A stretch of DNA of 64,000 nt from an uncultured Sulfitobacter sp. (GCF_947500075.1 NZ_CANMQS010000002.1:620001-684000); one strand, 5' to 3'. Shown: positions 1-9,411, counted from the first letter of the stretch. Notes: generated by a model from the letters alone, not told the origin. Numbers and translations: made by a program.

Positions 1-1
1 C

Positions 2-1138
2 GCAGGCGAGACCCGGACCGAGGGCAGCACCATCACCTATGGCCCGGATTTCACCGAACTTGCGCTGCATGAGCAGATTGGGCTGGCCGCACATCATATC
101 CTGCATGTCGCGCTGCGCCATTCTGCGCGGCTGGCGGATCTGCGCACCCGGCTGGGGGGCGGGTTTGATGCAGCACTCTACACCCTTGCTGCGGATGCGG
201 TGGTCAATGAGGCGCTGTTGCTGGCGGATCATGCGTTGCCCCGGCCTGCGGTGACGTTGACGGGGCTGTTGTCAAAAGCCTTGGGGAAAACCGTGTCACC
301 GGAAGTGGCGCTGGCGGCGTGGGATGTGGACCGGCTGTATTATGCGCTGACGAGGGCGCAGGACCAAGCGGGCGATGCGCAGGGCAGGGCGCGTGCCTAT
401 GCGCAGGCGCAGGGGTTTGAACCTGATCTGGAGGCCGGTGCAGACGAAGCGGCCGCCGAAAACGACATGGAACAGGCCGCCCGCTGGCGTCAGCATATGA
501 GCCGTGCGATGGATGTGGGGCGCCAAGCCGGACGCGGGGTCGGCCGGATCGGCCACCGGATCGCGGATGTTCCCACCCCGCGCACCGCCTGGGAGATTGT
601 CCTGCGCCGTGCCCTGACGCGCGCTGTGATGATCCAGCCCCAACCCAGCACCCAGCGTCCCGCACGGCGCTGGATTGCGGGGGCGGCGCAGGCGGCTTTG
701 GCGGGCAGCCCGACACCGGGGTTTGAACCCGGCATGCGTCTTTATACCGATGTGCCGCGCATCGCGCTGGCGCTGGACGCTTCCAGCAGCATTGATGACG
801 CGCGGCTTGCGGTGTTCTGGGCGGAAGTCTCGGGGATTGCCCGCCGCCAGCGGGCGGAACTGCATCTGATCGTGTTTGACGACCAGATCCGGTCGCATGT
901 GCAGATCGACCCGAACCAACAGCGGTTTGAGATGCCACAGCTGCCACGCGGTGGGGGCACTGATTTCTGTCCGGTGATCGCGAAGGCGCGGGAGATTGCG
1001 GCGTCCGCGCTGGTGGTCTTCACTGATCTGGAAGGCGATGCCGGCCCGCCGCCACGTGGGGTATCGGTGATCTGGGCGGTGCCGGACGCGGGCACGGTTC
1101 AAGCACCCTTTGGCCAAGTGATCGACCTTGCGCGTTAG
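2..1138 (+). CDS. VWA-like / putative metallopeptidase-domain protein (DUF2201 type), 5' truncated
   Basis: The open frame enters from the left edge without a start, so the N-terminus is missing. A methionine-like codon at 200 is internal, because coding continues upstream in frame. The visible N-terminal part contains a HHILHVALRH segment that resembles the metallopeptidase-like motif of the DUF2201 N-terminal domain. The last third is VWA-like: a LALDASSSIDD strand resembles a MIDAS start, and GGGTDF and VVFTDLEGD follow later. In many proteobacteria this family sits next to a MoxR-type ATPase, which would lie outside this window. The stop overlaps the stop of the convergent downstream gene by four bases (TTAG). 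The biochemical role is unknown. Confidence 0.75.
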   Translation, partial: AGETRTEGSTITYGPDFTELALHEQIGLAAHHILHVALRHSARLADLRTRLGGGFDAALYTLAADAVVNEALLLADHALPRPAVTLTGLLSKALGKTVSPEVALAAWDVDRLYYALTRAQDQAGDAQGRARAYAQAQGFEPDLEAGADEAAAENDMEQAARWRQHMSRAMDVGRQAGRGVGRIGHRIADVPTPRTAWEIVLRRALTRAVMIQPQPSTQRPARRWIAGAAQAALAGSPTPGFEPGMRLYTDVPRIALALDASSSIDDARLAVFWAEVSGIARRQRAELHLIVFDDQIRSHVQIDPNQQRFEMPQLPRGGGTDFCPVIAKAREIAASALVVFTDLEGDAGPPPRGVSVIWAVPDAGTVQAPFGQVIDLAR

Positions 1139-1806
1139 GCCAGCGCTGCGGCCAGTCGGGCATGGGCGGAGATGCCTTTGGCCTCCAGCGTGATATCGCG
1201 CAGGAAGATGTTCTGAGACTGATTGATCCGGTGCAACAGCGCTTCGCTGAGCGGCTCCTGAAACAGCCCCTCGGCGATGATCTGCTGTTCTGCCTGCGTC
1301 AGACGCAGCACCTCCGGCCCCTCATCTGACTGCACAGAGACATAGGTGAGCGGCGCAAACACCCCGAGCTCTGATTGCTCCACCACCAGATGCAGCGCGC
1401 CGCTGCGCATCTTGCGTCCTGCCGCGATCCGGGTCAGCACCGCACGGGCCTGCACGCGGAGCAGATCAAGACCACGCTCCGCCTCGGCTGCGTCGATCAG
1501 CTGTGCGCGTTTGTTGGCAGGCACCCGCAACAGGCGCATTTCAACGAACCACAGCAAGACCAGCATCAGGATCGGGGCCTGGGCCAGCGGCAGGGCGAGG
1601 CTGTTCCAGTTCAACCCGATCCCGATCAGCGGCAACAGCGAGAGTGAATAGCGCACCCATTGAAACTCAATCACGATGCGCAGGCGGCCCCCCAGCCCAA
1701 CGGGGTGTCTGGGCCAGACCGTCACCCGGCCAAAGAACTTGCGCGGCAGTTGCCGCACTTGCAGGATCGCGGGGTTGCGAATGGTGTCGTGGGTGAGGAT
1801 CAGCAT
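1135..1806 (-). CDS. Hypothetical membrane protein with photosynthetic-like PH/YcxB-type layout
   Basis: A 223-residue protein of unknown function. The N-terminal 50 residues are basic and mixed. Residues about 52-90 contain two hydrophobic stretches (YSLSLLPLIGIGL and APILMLVLLWFVEM) that look like a membrane hairpin. The rest is soluble, rich in Leu, Ala, Arg and Gln, and probably cytoplasmic. I recognise no catalytic motif, and no family assignment is made. It is convergent with the VWA-like gene and divergent from the amidase, with about 155 bases between the two start codons. The codon usage and reading frame look like a real gene. Confidence 0.6.
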   Translation of the reverse strand: MLILTHDTIRNPAILQVRQLPRKFFGRVTVWPRHPVGLGGRLRIVIEFQWVRYSLSLLPLIGIGLNWNSLALPLAQAPILMLVLLWFVEMRLLRVPANKRAQLIDAAEAERGLDLLRVQARAVLTRIAAGRKMRSGALHLVVEQSELGVFAPLTYVSVQSDEGPEVLRLTQAEQQIIAEGLFQEPLSEALLHRINQSQNIFLRDITLEAKGISAHARLAAALA

Positions 1807-1961
1807 GGGCCGTTTGTCATTCCGTTATGGCGCAACATAGGTCAGGATGGACAGGAGAACAGCTTTGACCCCCACAACCCGATCCCGCTGCCATCCGCCG
1901 TTGTTGGCGCGGCGCGTGGATGTATAGTGACCCTATCACTGCCGATTGCCCTGGAGATATC

Positions 1962-3377
1962 ATGTCAGATGTAGACCTTTGGAAACTCTCAGCCTGCGAA
2001 GCAAGCGCGAAGATCGCACAAGGGGAGGTATCGGCCAGAGAGGTTGTCGCCGCAAACATCGACCGGATGCACGCGCGCAATGGCGCGATGAACGCGGTGG
2101 TGAACGACCTGTCCGAAAGCGCCATGGCAGAAGCGGCCAGGCTGGACGAGACCTTTGCCGCCTCCGGGCCTGTCGGCCCGCTGCATGGTGTGCCCGTCAC
2201 CATCAAGGAGAACATCGACCAGACAGGGCACGCCAGCCCCAATGGTGTGCCTGCCTTCAAGGATTTGATCGCCCCCGGCGACAGCCCCTTTGTGACCAAC
2301 CTCAAAGCGGCGGGGGCGGTGGTGATCGGCCGGACAAACACGCCTGAATTCTCCTTCCGGGGCACAACGGACAATCCGCTGCATGGCCGGACCTTCAACC
2401 CCTGGAACGACTGGGCCAGTGCGGGAGGATCATCAGGTGGCGCGTCATCGGCTGTGATGTCTGGCATGGGGGCCATTGCACATGGCAATGATATCGGCGG
2501 GTCGCTGCGGTTTCCGGCGACCTGCACCGGCGCGGCCACGGTCAAACCGGGTCTGGGCCGCACCCCGGCCTACAACCCGTCCCAAACCGCAGAGCGGGGG
2601 ATACTGGCGCAGATCACGTCCGTTCAGGGCGTCATTTGCCGTGAGGTCCGCGATGTGCGGCTGGCGATGCAAAGCGCCATCGCCTACAGCCCGCTGGACC
2701 CCTGGCAGGTGCCGATGCCCTGGGAAGGGCCTGCGCATGACGGACCAATCAAGGTTGGCTTTACGCAGGAAACCTACGGCTTTGACATGGACCCGGCCGT
2801 CTCTGCCGCCCTGTCCACCGCCCGCGCGGCCCTGACCGACGCAGGCTATCTGGTGGAGGAGATTGAAACCCCGGATGTGCTCGAGATCGGGCGGGAGGCC
2901 ACACGCACGCTGTTTGGAGAGACCAAGGCGCTGATGGGCCCCTTGATGCGCGAACACGGCAGTGCGGCGTTCAACACCTACTTCGACCACTGCTTTGACA
3001 TCGCGCCGCCCTATGAGGGGGATGCCCTTCTGGCCGCATATGCACGTCGCGCGGCCTTTGTGCGGTCCTGGCTGACGCTGCTTGCAGATTATCCGCTGAT
3101 CCTGACGCCATTCCTGTTGCAACCCACCTTTGCCCATGCCCGCGATTACGAAGGGCGGGAAGGCGCAGAGGAGATCATGCTGAAAGGCTTCTATTCCTTC
3201 GCGATGAACTTCATGGGACTGCCTGCCGGCAATGTGCCCGCAAACCACAACGATGGTCTGCCCGTTGGTGTCCAGATCATCGGACAACGGTTCCGGGAAG
3301 ACATTATACTGGATGCCTGCGAAGCGATTGAGGACCGGGTGGGGGTGATGGCAAAGCAGCTGTTTGCGCGCAATTGA
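1962..3377 (+). CDS. Amidase of the amidase-signature (AS) family
   Basis: A 471-residue AS-family hydrolase that cleaves a carboxamide; the substrate is unknown. The Ser-Ser-Lys triad is visible: Lys82 in VTIKEN, the cis-serine in GGSSGG at 155-160, and the nucleophile Ser181 in DIGGS. The length is normal for the family. I chose the ATG at 1962 over an in-frame codon at 1920 because GGAGAT lies five bases upstream and the protein then begins in the usual way (MSDVDLWKLSA). The family also includes GatA, but the gatB and gatC partners are absent, so a stand-alone catabolic amidase is more likely. Confidence 0.85.
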   Translation: MSDVDLWKLSACEASAKIAQGEVSAREVVAANIDRMHARNGAMNAVVNDLSESAMAEAARLDETFAASGPVGPLHGVPVTIKENIDQTGHASPNGVPAFKDLIAPGDSPFVTNLKAAGAVVIGRTNTPEFSFRGTTDNPLHGRTFNPWNDWASAGGSSGGASSAVMSGMGAIAHGNDIGGSLRFPATCTGAATVKPGLGRTPAYNPSQTAERGILAQITSVQGVICREVRDVRLAMQSAIAYSPLDPWQVPMPWEGPAHDGPIKVGFTQETYGFDMDPAVSAALSTARAALTDAGYLVEEIETPDVLEIGREATRTLFGETKALMGPLMREHGSAAFNTYFDHCFDIAPPYEGDALLAAYARRAAFVRSWLTLLADYPLILTPFLLQPTFAHARDYEGREGAEEIMLKGFYSFAMNFMGLPAGNVPANHNDGLPVGVQIIGQRFREDIILDACEAIEDRVGVMAKQLFARN

Positions 3378-3465
3378 CGCGCGTCCCAACCGCTTGAGGC
3401 GGGGCACGGGCGTGCGTTTGACCCAGATCAAAGCGCGCGAATCGCGCAGATTGCATAAACAGGCG

Positions 3466-3660
3466 ATGAAAAACGATACCGTTTCAAACAATGCTGCCAC
3501 GACGCAAAGCACCTGTCGTGAGACCGCAGCGCTCATGCGGCAAAGCTGTCGGCAAAGTGAATTTGTGATCCAGCAATCCGCACAGATGATCGAAAACGGG
3601 CAGGCGGCGATTGAAAGCTCTTTGCAGGTGTTGTCACGCTGCCAAAGCGAAGCGGGCTGA
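3466..3660 (+). CDS. Small hypothetical protein (64 aa)
   Basis: A short open frame, polar and Gln/Ser-rich, predicted to be mostly helical, with three cysteines. It lies between the amidase and the hemolysin III gene on the same strand. The frame is open further upstream, but the ATG at 3466 avoids overlap with the amidase and gives a plausible start (MKNDTVSNN). There is no convincing ribosome binding site and no recognised family. It could be a real small protein of the phasin or helical-bundle sort, or a chance frame. Confidence 0.35.
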   Translation: MKNDTVSNNAATTQSTCRETAALMRQSCRQSEFVIQQSAQMIENGQAAIESSLQVLSRCQSEAG

Positions 3661-3793
3661 GGGCAGGCATTTTGCTCCGGTGACGGGGCGTGACAGGGGG
3701 GCAGACCATCCTCCGGGGCAAGTGACGCACCGGAAGTATGGACATTGCGACCGATGGGCCATAGCGCAGGGACATCGCCTGCCAGAGACCCCG

Positions 3794-4435
3794 ATGACCA
3801 CACCAACCTATCCCAGCGCCAACCCGTCCCACCGCCGTGCGGATATGAGCGTGCATGCGGTTGGGCTGGTCCTGATCCTGACGGCAGGCAGCATCCTGAT
3901 CGCCAATGTCTGGGCGGATTACGGCGGCAAGATCACGGCGGCGGTACTGGTCTATGTGCTGTGCGCGCTGATCTCAAATCTGGCGTCATGGACCTATCAT
4001 TTCGCGCCCTGGCATGACCGCCGCAAGCAGCTCAGACGGATTGATCACGCAGCCATTTATCCCAGTATTTCAGGCACCTTTACGCCGTTCTTCGTGTTGG
4101 CGGGAACCTCTTGGACCTTCGCGCTGTTGTGTCTATGCTGGGCGCTGACGGGGCTGGCGATCTGGAACAAGATCACCAATGTCGAGGTCAAATCCCGCTG
4201 GTCGACGGCCTCCTACCTGGGGCTGGGTGCCATCGGTCTTTGCGCCTTGCCGGATCTGACAGATGTGCCGCTGGCCACGCTCTGGTGTATCATCGGCGGG
4301 GCCTTGTGTTACGTGATCGGCACCGGGTTTTATGCGCGCAAATCCATGCCCTATCGCTATGCGATCTGGCACACCTGGGTGAATTTCGGCGGCATCTTGA
4401 TGTTTGCGGGCGTCTGGTTGGCGATTTTTCAATAA
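3794..4435 (+). CDS. Hemolysin III / PAQR-family membrane protein (TrhA/YqfA-like)
   Basis: A 213-residue polytopic inner-membrane protein with about seven hydrophobic segments. Family signatures are visible: an SNLASWTYHF segment after the second helix, RIDHAAIYPSISGTFTPF before the fourth, and YAIWHTWVNFGG near the C-terminus. The spaced Ser, His, Asp and His residues form the presumed metal site of the PAQR/hemolysin III superfamily. Bacterial members are linked to membrane fluidity homeostasis rather than true haemolysis. The frame stays open to 3611, but the ATG at 3794 gives the expected short cytoplasmic N-terminus. Confidence 0.8.
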   Translation: MTTPTYPSANPSHRRADMSVHAVGLVLILTAGSILIANVWADYGGKITAAVLVYVLCALISNLASWTYHFAPWHDRRKQLRRIDHAAIYPSISGTFTPFFVLAGTSWTFALLCLCWALTGLAIWNKITNVEVKSRWSTASYLGLGAIGLCALPDLTDVPLATLWCIIGGALCYVIGTGFYARKSMPYRYAIWHTWVNFGGILMFAGVWLAIFQ

Positions 4436-4577
4436 AGGCGGAGCACCGCGCGTCGTAGCCTGCGTGTATGCGCTTTCATTCGCGAATTGACTAAACGTCA
4501 ATACTGGGCACAGTGGGGTGTACCGGCACACTGAGCCGGATCAGACCAACGCATTTTCAACAGGTTGCTTTTACATC

Positions 4578-6122
4578 ATGCCCCACGTTTCGGCCCCGAC
4601 TTTTGCCAAGGATTTCATTGGCGCGGCATTTCCCGATGGTACGGATGTGCAATTCACCAAAGTTGAAGCCAGCGTGCTGCGGATCATGGCGCGGCACCCC
4701 GGCCAGATCATCACCCGCGACCACTTGCTGACAGCGCTGAACGGGGATGGCACTGGCAAGACCGACCGCAGCATCGACTACGTCGTGAACCAGCTGCGCC
4801 GCAAACTGCGCGATGATCCCAAAGCCCCCCATTTCATCGCCACGCGCTATGGCGAAGGCTACATCTGGCTGGGGGATCGGCAGGCAAAGACACATCCCGC
4901 CAGCGGGGCGCATGCGGTGGTCGGGCCCTGTCTGGGAGTGGAGTATTTGGGCCAGCAGGCGGATGCGGCACTGGCCTTTGCCCGGCAGTTTCACGGGAAA
5001 TTCGCAGGCGATTTTGCGGAGGACCGGCGCGTGGTTTTCGACCCCCACAGCCCGAAACCCGCCGCGTATGCGCCCGATCAGCTGCCCAGTATCGCCATTG
5101 AGATGTCCTTTGTGGCAGAGGGCGCGCGGCTCGACTGTGTGATCCGCGGTGTGTTCCTCAGGACGGAGCGGACGTTCTATGTCGCACGCCGGACCATTGA
5201 GGGCGATGACGCACCCGAACTTGATGCGCTGATCGACCTCACAATGGCGGAGATCCGCAAACATCTGGCACTCGACGGCGATACGGACAAACCGCTTGCG
5301 GTCAGCATGATTGACAGCGGCACCACCTTTTCAGGCGTCAAGGGCCACTGGTCGGAGAACGACGAAAGCCTGCGCCGGATCATTGCGGACAACCCTGATG
5401 ATCACCGCTCCAGGATCATGCTGGCCACCAACATCCACACCAAGTACCTGCAAGACGGTGTGTCGATCTTCGCCTCCGGCGCTGATCCGCGCCGCCACGA
5501 CGAGGATGAGATCGAAGCGCTGGTGCTGCGAAGCCTGCCGCATCTGAACGATGATCCGTCCTTCCTGATCGTCGCGGCCAAGCTGCTGTTCTTTGTGGAC
5601 CGCGGCTATGCAGAGATGGCGATGGACATTGCAGAGCGCGCGCACAGGGAAACGACATCCCTTCTGGCGAGCCTCCCGGTCATCGGGCAGATGTATGTTT
5701 TCATTGGGGAAAACGCAAAGGGCAACGCAGCAATTGATCAGGCGCTGGAGCAATGCCCGGCGGGCACGCAGCTGGAGGTCTATCTGCTGATCCTCAAATG
5801 TGAGGCGCTGGCGGCTGTGGCTGATTACGACGGCATCGACCGCGTGCTGGCGCGCGTCTATGCGCAGGTGCCGCAGATTGAGACCCTGATGGAGGTGCTG
5901 TTCACCAACCCCGATGCGCCGTCCAAGGCCGCGCAGCAAGAACTGGTGAAGATGTCGCGCAAGCAGGCGCATGGGATGTTGCTCTACATGCACTACGTCT
6001 ATGGCCGGTTGCTGCAAAATCCCACACACCAGAAAAATGCCTACCGGACCTCTTGCACGCTGTTCACACGGCAGTTCGGAAAAGACATCCTGCCTGCGGG
6101 CATCACTTGGGAGGCGCGTTGA
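4578..6122 (+). CDS. Winged-helix (OmpR/PhoB-type) transcriptional regulator with long C-terminal sensor region
   Basis: A 514-residue protein. Residues about 20-95 form an OmpR-type winged helix (FTKVEASVLRIMARHPGQI, then a recognition-helix region and TRYGEGYIWLG). The remaining 400 residues have no receiver domain and no membrane segment. They look like an alpha/beta region followed by TPR-like helices, the layout of CadC- or HilA-like soluble activators. The in-frame start at 4518 cannot be excluded; 4578 is preferred because the domain then starts normally. A short TTGAC/GTCAA inverted repeat at 4487-4501 lies upstream. The target genes are unknown. Confidence 0.7.
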   Translation: MPHVSAPTFAKDFIGAAFPDGTDVQFTKVEASVLRIMARHPGQIITRDHLLTALNGDGTGKTDRSIDYVVNQLRRKLRDDPKAPHFIATRYGEGYIWLGDRQAKTHPASGAHAVVGPCLGVEYLGQQADAALAFARQFHGKFAGDFAEDRRVVFDPHSPKPAAYAPDQLPSIAIEMSFVAEGARLDCVIRGVFLRTERTFYVARRTIEGDDAPELDALIDLTMAEIRKHLALDGDTDKPLAVSMIDSGTTFSGVKGHWSENDESLRRIIADNPDDHRSRIMLATNIHTKYLQDGVSIFASGADPRRHDEDEIEALVLRSLPHLNDDPSFLIVAAKLLFFVDRGYAEMAMDIAERAHRETTSLLASLPVIGQMYVFIGENAKGNAAIDQALEQCPAGTQLEVYLLILKCEALAAVADYDGIDRVLARVYAQVPQIETLMEVLFTNPDAPSKAAQQELVKMSRKQAHGMLLYMHYVYGRLLQNPTHQKNAYRTSCTLFTRQFGKDILPAGITWEAR

Positions 6123-6253
6123 CCCATCGCTGAGGCGGGTGTGGCCATGCTCAGGATGCCATCTGGTGAAGTTTTTTCTGAGCGATACCCGGCCTTTGTC
6201 GCCTCTATGAAAACGCAGGCAAATCCACGCTTGCTTTGTGGTCAAAAACTCTC

Positions 6254-6270
6254 ATGATTTGATAAATCGT
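6254..6270. promoter_or_regulatory. Imperfect palindrome upstream of the IclR gene (candidate autoregulatory operator)
   Basis: ATGATTT-gat-AAATCGT has arms that match at 6 of 7 positions and ends 30 bases before the IclR start codon. It is flanked by an outer CTCTCA (6249-6254) and TGAGAG (6280-6285) pair. IclR regulators commonly bind such sites near their own promoters. Assignment to this regulator is inference. Confidence 0.35.
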
Positions 6271-6299
6271 CTCACCCATTGAGAGAGCCGCGTTTCTGA

Positions 6300-7058
6300 A
6301 TGCATCTGGACCGTTTGATTGCCTTGCTCGAAATCATCGCCGTCGCGGGACGTCCCGTTTCGGTGGCCGAGGTTCACAAAGCGTCAGGTCTGCCCAAACC
6401 CACATGTTATAGGCTTGTGCAGTCGCTGTTGGACCAGCAGTTGATCGAGCAACCCGGTGAAGACGGCAAATACATCATCGGGGAGCGGATGATCCGCATC
6501 GCGCTGCTGGGCAAATCCGACGTGGATGTGCGCCGGTGTGCAGCACCGCTGCTCAAATCCGCCGCCACCACGTTCAATGAAACGGTATTTCTGGCGCGGT
6601 TCCGCGACAGCCGGGTTGAGATCATCCATGTGGAAACCCCCAACGATCCCGCGCGCGCGTTCATTCATCCGGGCCTTGGCGTGCGCCCGATGCACGCCTG
6701 TTCCTGCTCCAAGGCGATTGCCGCCTTCGCAGAGCCTGCTTTTCAGGACAGCATCCTGACCGGAAGCCTCAAGCAATACACCGATCACACCAAGATCACG
6801 CAAGACGAGTTGCGGGCGGAGTTTGCGCAGATTGTCCGACAGGGCTTTGCCGATTGTGATCAGGAGATCGACCTCGGGATAGCAAGCGTTGCGGCACCGG
6901 TGTCCATCGGGAACATCGGGGCGATTTTCAGCGTCGGCGCTGTCGGCCCCATCAGACGCTTTGAAAAACCCTACCGCATGGAAATCGGCCAGAGGCTGAC
7001 GGCATTGTCGCAAAAGATCAGCGGGGCGATCCAGTTGTGTAACGTTGAAGCGGCGTAA
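6300..7058 (+). CDS. IclR-family transcriptional regulator
   Basis: A 252-residue regulator with an N-terminal winged helix (residues 1-65; PVSVAEVHKASGLPKPTCYR is the recognition region) and a C-terminal IclR effector domain. The effector domain includes the typical HPGLGVRPMHACSCSKAI segment and a late GIASVAAPV strand. It lies 78 bases upstream of mtoX on the same strand. The simplest reading is that it controls mtoX and the downstream membrane protein, with methanethiol or a related compound as effector. That link is positional only. Confidence 0.85.
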   Translation: MHLDRLIALLEIIAVAGRPVSVAEVHKASGLPKPTCYRLVQSLLDQQLIEQPGEDGKYIIGERMIRIALLGKSDVDVRRCAAPLLKSAATTFNETVFLARFRDSRVEIIHVETPNDPARAFIHPGLGVRPMHACSCSKAIAAFAEPAFQDSILTGSLKQYTDHTKITQDELRAEFAQIVRQGFADCDQEIDLGIASVAAPVSIGNIGAIFSVGAVGPIRRFEKPYRMEIGQRLTALSQKISGAIQLCNVEAA

Positions 7059-7136
7059 GCGCCGTTCAAGCACCGGGCCCTGCGGCCCACATCAAACGAC
7101 CCGAAAACGGGCATACCTGAAACTTGGAGGAAAAAC

Positions 7137-8537
7137 ATGAATTTACGACCTGATCCCACTTTCCACGCCTCGCCCAAGCTGGCGATGCAAGCCCCGGTTG
7201 AGAACTACGCCTTCACGGTCATGCTCAGCCCCGATGGGTCGCAGTCCGATGGCATCGCGGTCATTGATCTGAAACCGGAATCCGACACCTACGGCCAGAT
7301 CGTGCATCAGGTGATCGTGCCCAACAAGGGCGACGAATTCCATCACTTCGGTTGGAACGCCTGTTCTTCGTCTCTGTCGCCGCTCACGGGTCATGCGTTT
7401 CTGGAACGCCGCTACCTGATCGTGCCCGGCATCCGGTCGTCCCGCATCTATGTGATCGACGTCAAGGAGCCGCTGAAAGCGAAGATCCACAAGACGATCG
7501 AACCTGAGGAACTGTTTGCCAAGACCGGCTACTCGCGCCCACACACGATCCATTGCGGCCCTGAGGGCATCTATGTCTCCTGCCTTGGTGGTGGTGGCGA
7601 AGACGGCACAGACGGCCCTCCCGGTATCTTCATCATGGATTGCGAAACCTTTGAGATCATTGGCCAATACGAGATGGACCGGGGCAAGCAGGACAAACAC
7701 TATGACTTCTGGTGGAACCTGCCGCAGGACTACATGGTCTCCTCCGAATGGGGCCTGCCGCCGCAGTTTGAGAACGGCGTGGTGCCCGAAGACCTGCTGA
7801 GCAACAAATACGGCCATTCCATCCACTTCTGGGACCTGCGCGCGCGTAAGAACATCCAGACGATGGACTTTGGTGAGAACTACCAGATGGCGCTGGAAAT
7901 CCGGCCTGCCCATGATCCGACCAAATCCTACGGCTTCTGCGGCGTGGTGGTGGATACGACCAACCTGCAAGGCGCGATCTTTACCTGGTGGCGGGACGAT
8001 GATGGGGTCTGGCAGTCCAAGAAGACGATCACCATCGACCCACGCCCCGAAGACCCCGCCAACCTGCCACCGCTGTTGCAGGGCTTTGGGGCGGTGCCGC
8101 CGCTGGTCACCGACATCGACCTGAGCCTTGATGACAAGTACCTCTATGTTGCCTGTTGGGGCTTGGGAGAGATGCACCAGTATGACGTCTCCGACCCGAT
8201 GAACCCGGTTCTGGCGGGCAAGGTCGAACTGGGTGGCATCGCCAAGGGCACCAAACACGTCAACGGCAAGGACTTCGCCTATGGCCCGCAGATGGTTGAG
8301 ATCAGCCGTGACGGCAAGCGGGTCTATTGGACCAACTCGCTATACTCCACATGGGACGATCAGTTCTACCCGGATGACGAAGGCGGGCAGATGGTGATGG
8401 CGGACGTGGGCGAAAACGGTGGGCTTACCTTGAACAAGGATTTCTACATCGATTTCCCGAAAGGCCTGCGCTCGCACCAGATCAGGCTGGAAGGCGGGGA
8501 TTGTTCGACGGATAGCTTCTGTTATCCGTCCGTCTGA
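7137..8537 (+). CDS. mtoX: Methanethiol oxidase / SBP56 selenium-binding family protein (MtoX-like)
   Basis: A 466-residue SBP56-family beta-propeller. Known members oxidise methanethiol with O2 to formaldehyde, sulfide and hydrogen peroxide and use copper. Family landmarks are the DEFHHFGWNACSS segment (His69, His70, Cys76), RPHTIHCGPEGIYVSCLGGG, the WWNLPQDYMVSSEWG block, a GHSIHFWDL strand and the C-terminal SHQIRLEGGD. The CxxC seen in animal SELENBP1 is C-S-S-S here. There is no obvious export signal, unlike the Hyphomicrobium enzyme. GGAGG lies just before the ATG. Methanethiol is expected in this niche from DMSP demethylation. Substrate is inferred from family and context. Confidence 0.75.
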   Translation: MNLRPDPTFHASPKLAMQAPVENYAFTVMLSPDGSQSDGIAVIDLKPESDTYGQIVHQVIVPNKGDEFHHFGWNACSSSLSPLTGHAFLERRYLIVPGIRSSRIYVIDVKEPLKAKIHKTIEPEELFAKTGYSRPHTIHCGPEGIYVSCLGGGGEDGTDGPPGIFIMDCETFEIIGQYEMDRGKQDKHYDFWWNLPQDYMVSSEWGLPPQFENGVVPEDLLSNKYGHSIHFWDLRARKNIQTMDFGENYQMALEIRPAHDPTKSYGFCGVVVDTTNLQGAIFTWWRDDDGVWQSKKTITIDPRPEDPANLPPLLQGFGAVPPLVTDIDLSLDDKYLYVACWGLGEMHQYDVSDPMNPVLAGKVELGGIAKGTKHVNGKDFAYGPQMVEISRDGKRVYWTNSLYSTWDDQFYPDDEGGQMVMADVGENGGLTLNKDFYIDFPKGLRSHQIRLEGGDCSTDSFCYPSV

Positions 8538-9209
8538 ATGGTGTCCGAGCTGACCTCGATGGCGGCCCTCTGGGGGGCCGTCATTTTCTCTGGTCTCTAT
8601 CACGGCATCAATCCGGGCATGGGCTGGCCACTGGCCGTTTCCGCCGCCCTGATGGAGCGGGACCACAAGGCCATGCCCCGTGCGCTGGCGATGCTGGCGC
8701 TGGGGCATTTTCTGGCGATGATCGTCATCCTGCTGCCGTTCTCCGTGATGTTCTTTCTGGTCGACTGGGAGATGCAGATCCGCATTGGTGCGGGCCTCAT
8801 TGTGATCGCGATGGGCATCTACCTGCTGATCAACCGCCGCCATCCGAAGTTTCTGGCCCGCGTGCATCCCAGCCGTCTGGCGCTGTGGTCGTTTCTGGCG
8901 GCGATGGCCCATGGGGCGGGGCTGATGCTGGTGCCGATCTATCTGGGCATCTGCGCCATTGCACCGGATGAAACCGGCCATTTGGCCGCAGAACGTCTGA
9001 TGAGCAGCAACATCTCAATCGCCTTCGCCGTCGCGGCCGCACATACCTTTGCAATGACGGTCGCGGGCGGTGTGATTGCGGTGATCATCTACTTCTGGCT
9101 GGGCCTCAAATTCCTGTCCAGGACATGGTTCAATCTTGATATCGTCTGGGCCTTGAGCCTTGTCATCGTTGGCACTTTTGGCATCTATTCGGCGTATTAC
9201 GGACACTGA
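8538..9209 (+). CDS. Polytopic membrane protein abutting mtoX (NiCoT/UreH-like architecture)
   Basis: A 223-residue protein with about six hydrophobic helices. Its ATG follows the mtoX stop codon with no gap, so the two are very likely translationally coupled. Helix 1 carries GLYHGINPGMGW, which recalls the HG-x-DP motif of NiCoT and UreH/SulP-like metal permeases, and AAMAHGAG and AAAHTFAMT provide further membrane histidines. By analogy it may move a metal such as copper, or a sulfur product, for the oxidase next door. The family call is by eye and the substrate is unknown. Confidence 0.6.
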   Translation: MVSELTSMAALWGAVIFSGLYHGINPGMGWPLAVSAALMERDHKAMPRALAMLALGHFLAMIVILLPFSVMFFLVDWEMQIRIGAGLIVIAMGIYLLINRRHPKFLARVHPSRLALWSFLAAMAHGAGLMLVPIYLGICAIAPDETGHLAAERLMSSNISIAFAVAAAHTFAMTVAGGVIAVIIYFWLGLKFLSRTWFNLDIVWALSLVIVGTFGIYSAYYGH

Positions 9210-9347
9210 AGGGGAACATCAGCCCCGTCAGAACGGACGTGTGGGGAAGATGAAGCAGAATTTTTCCCCCTCCAACACATTGATAGTAGTGCAGTTTGCG
9301 CACCATCTTGGTCAGGGGCTTCGTTAAGGCGATGATGATTCATTGCT

Positions 9348-9383
9348 TTGACAAGTAATGTGGAGAATACTTTACGCGCGTAA
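9348..9383 (+). promoter_or_regulatory. Candidate promoter and operator of the TAXI transporter
   Basis: A TTGACA hexamer at 9348-9353 matches the -35 consensus. A -10 box is not clear; TTTACG or TACTTT occupy the expected region. A perfect 12-bp palindrome, TTACGCGCGTAA, lies at 9372-9383, where a repressor would cover the promoter. The gap from 9210 to 9411 holds nothing else that I can identify. Confidence 0.4.
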
Positions 9384-9411
9384 CAATAATAATTGTCCCC
9401 GGGAGGATACC

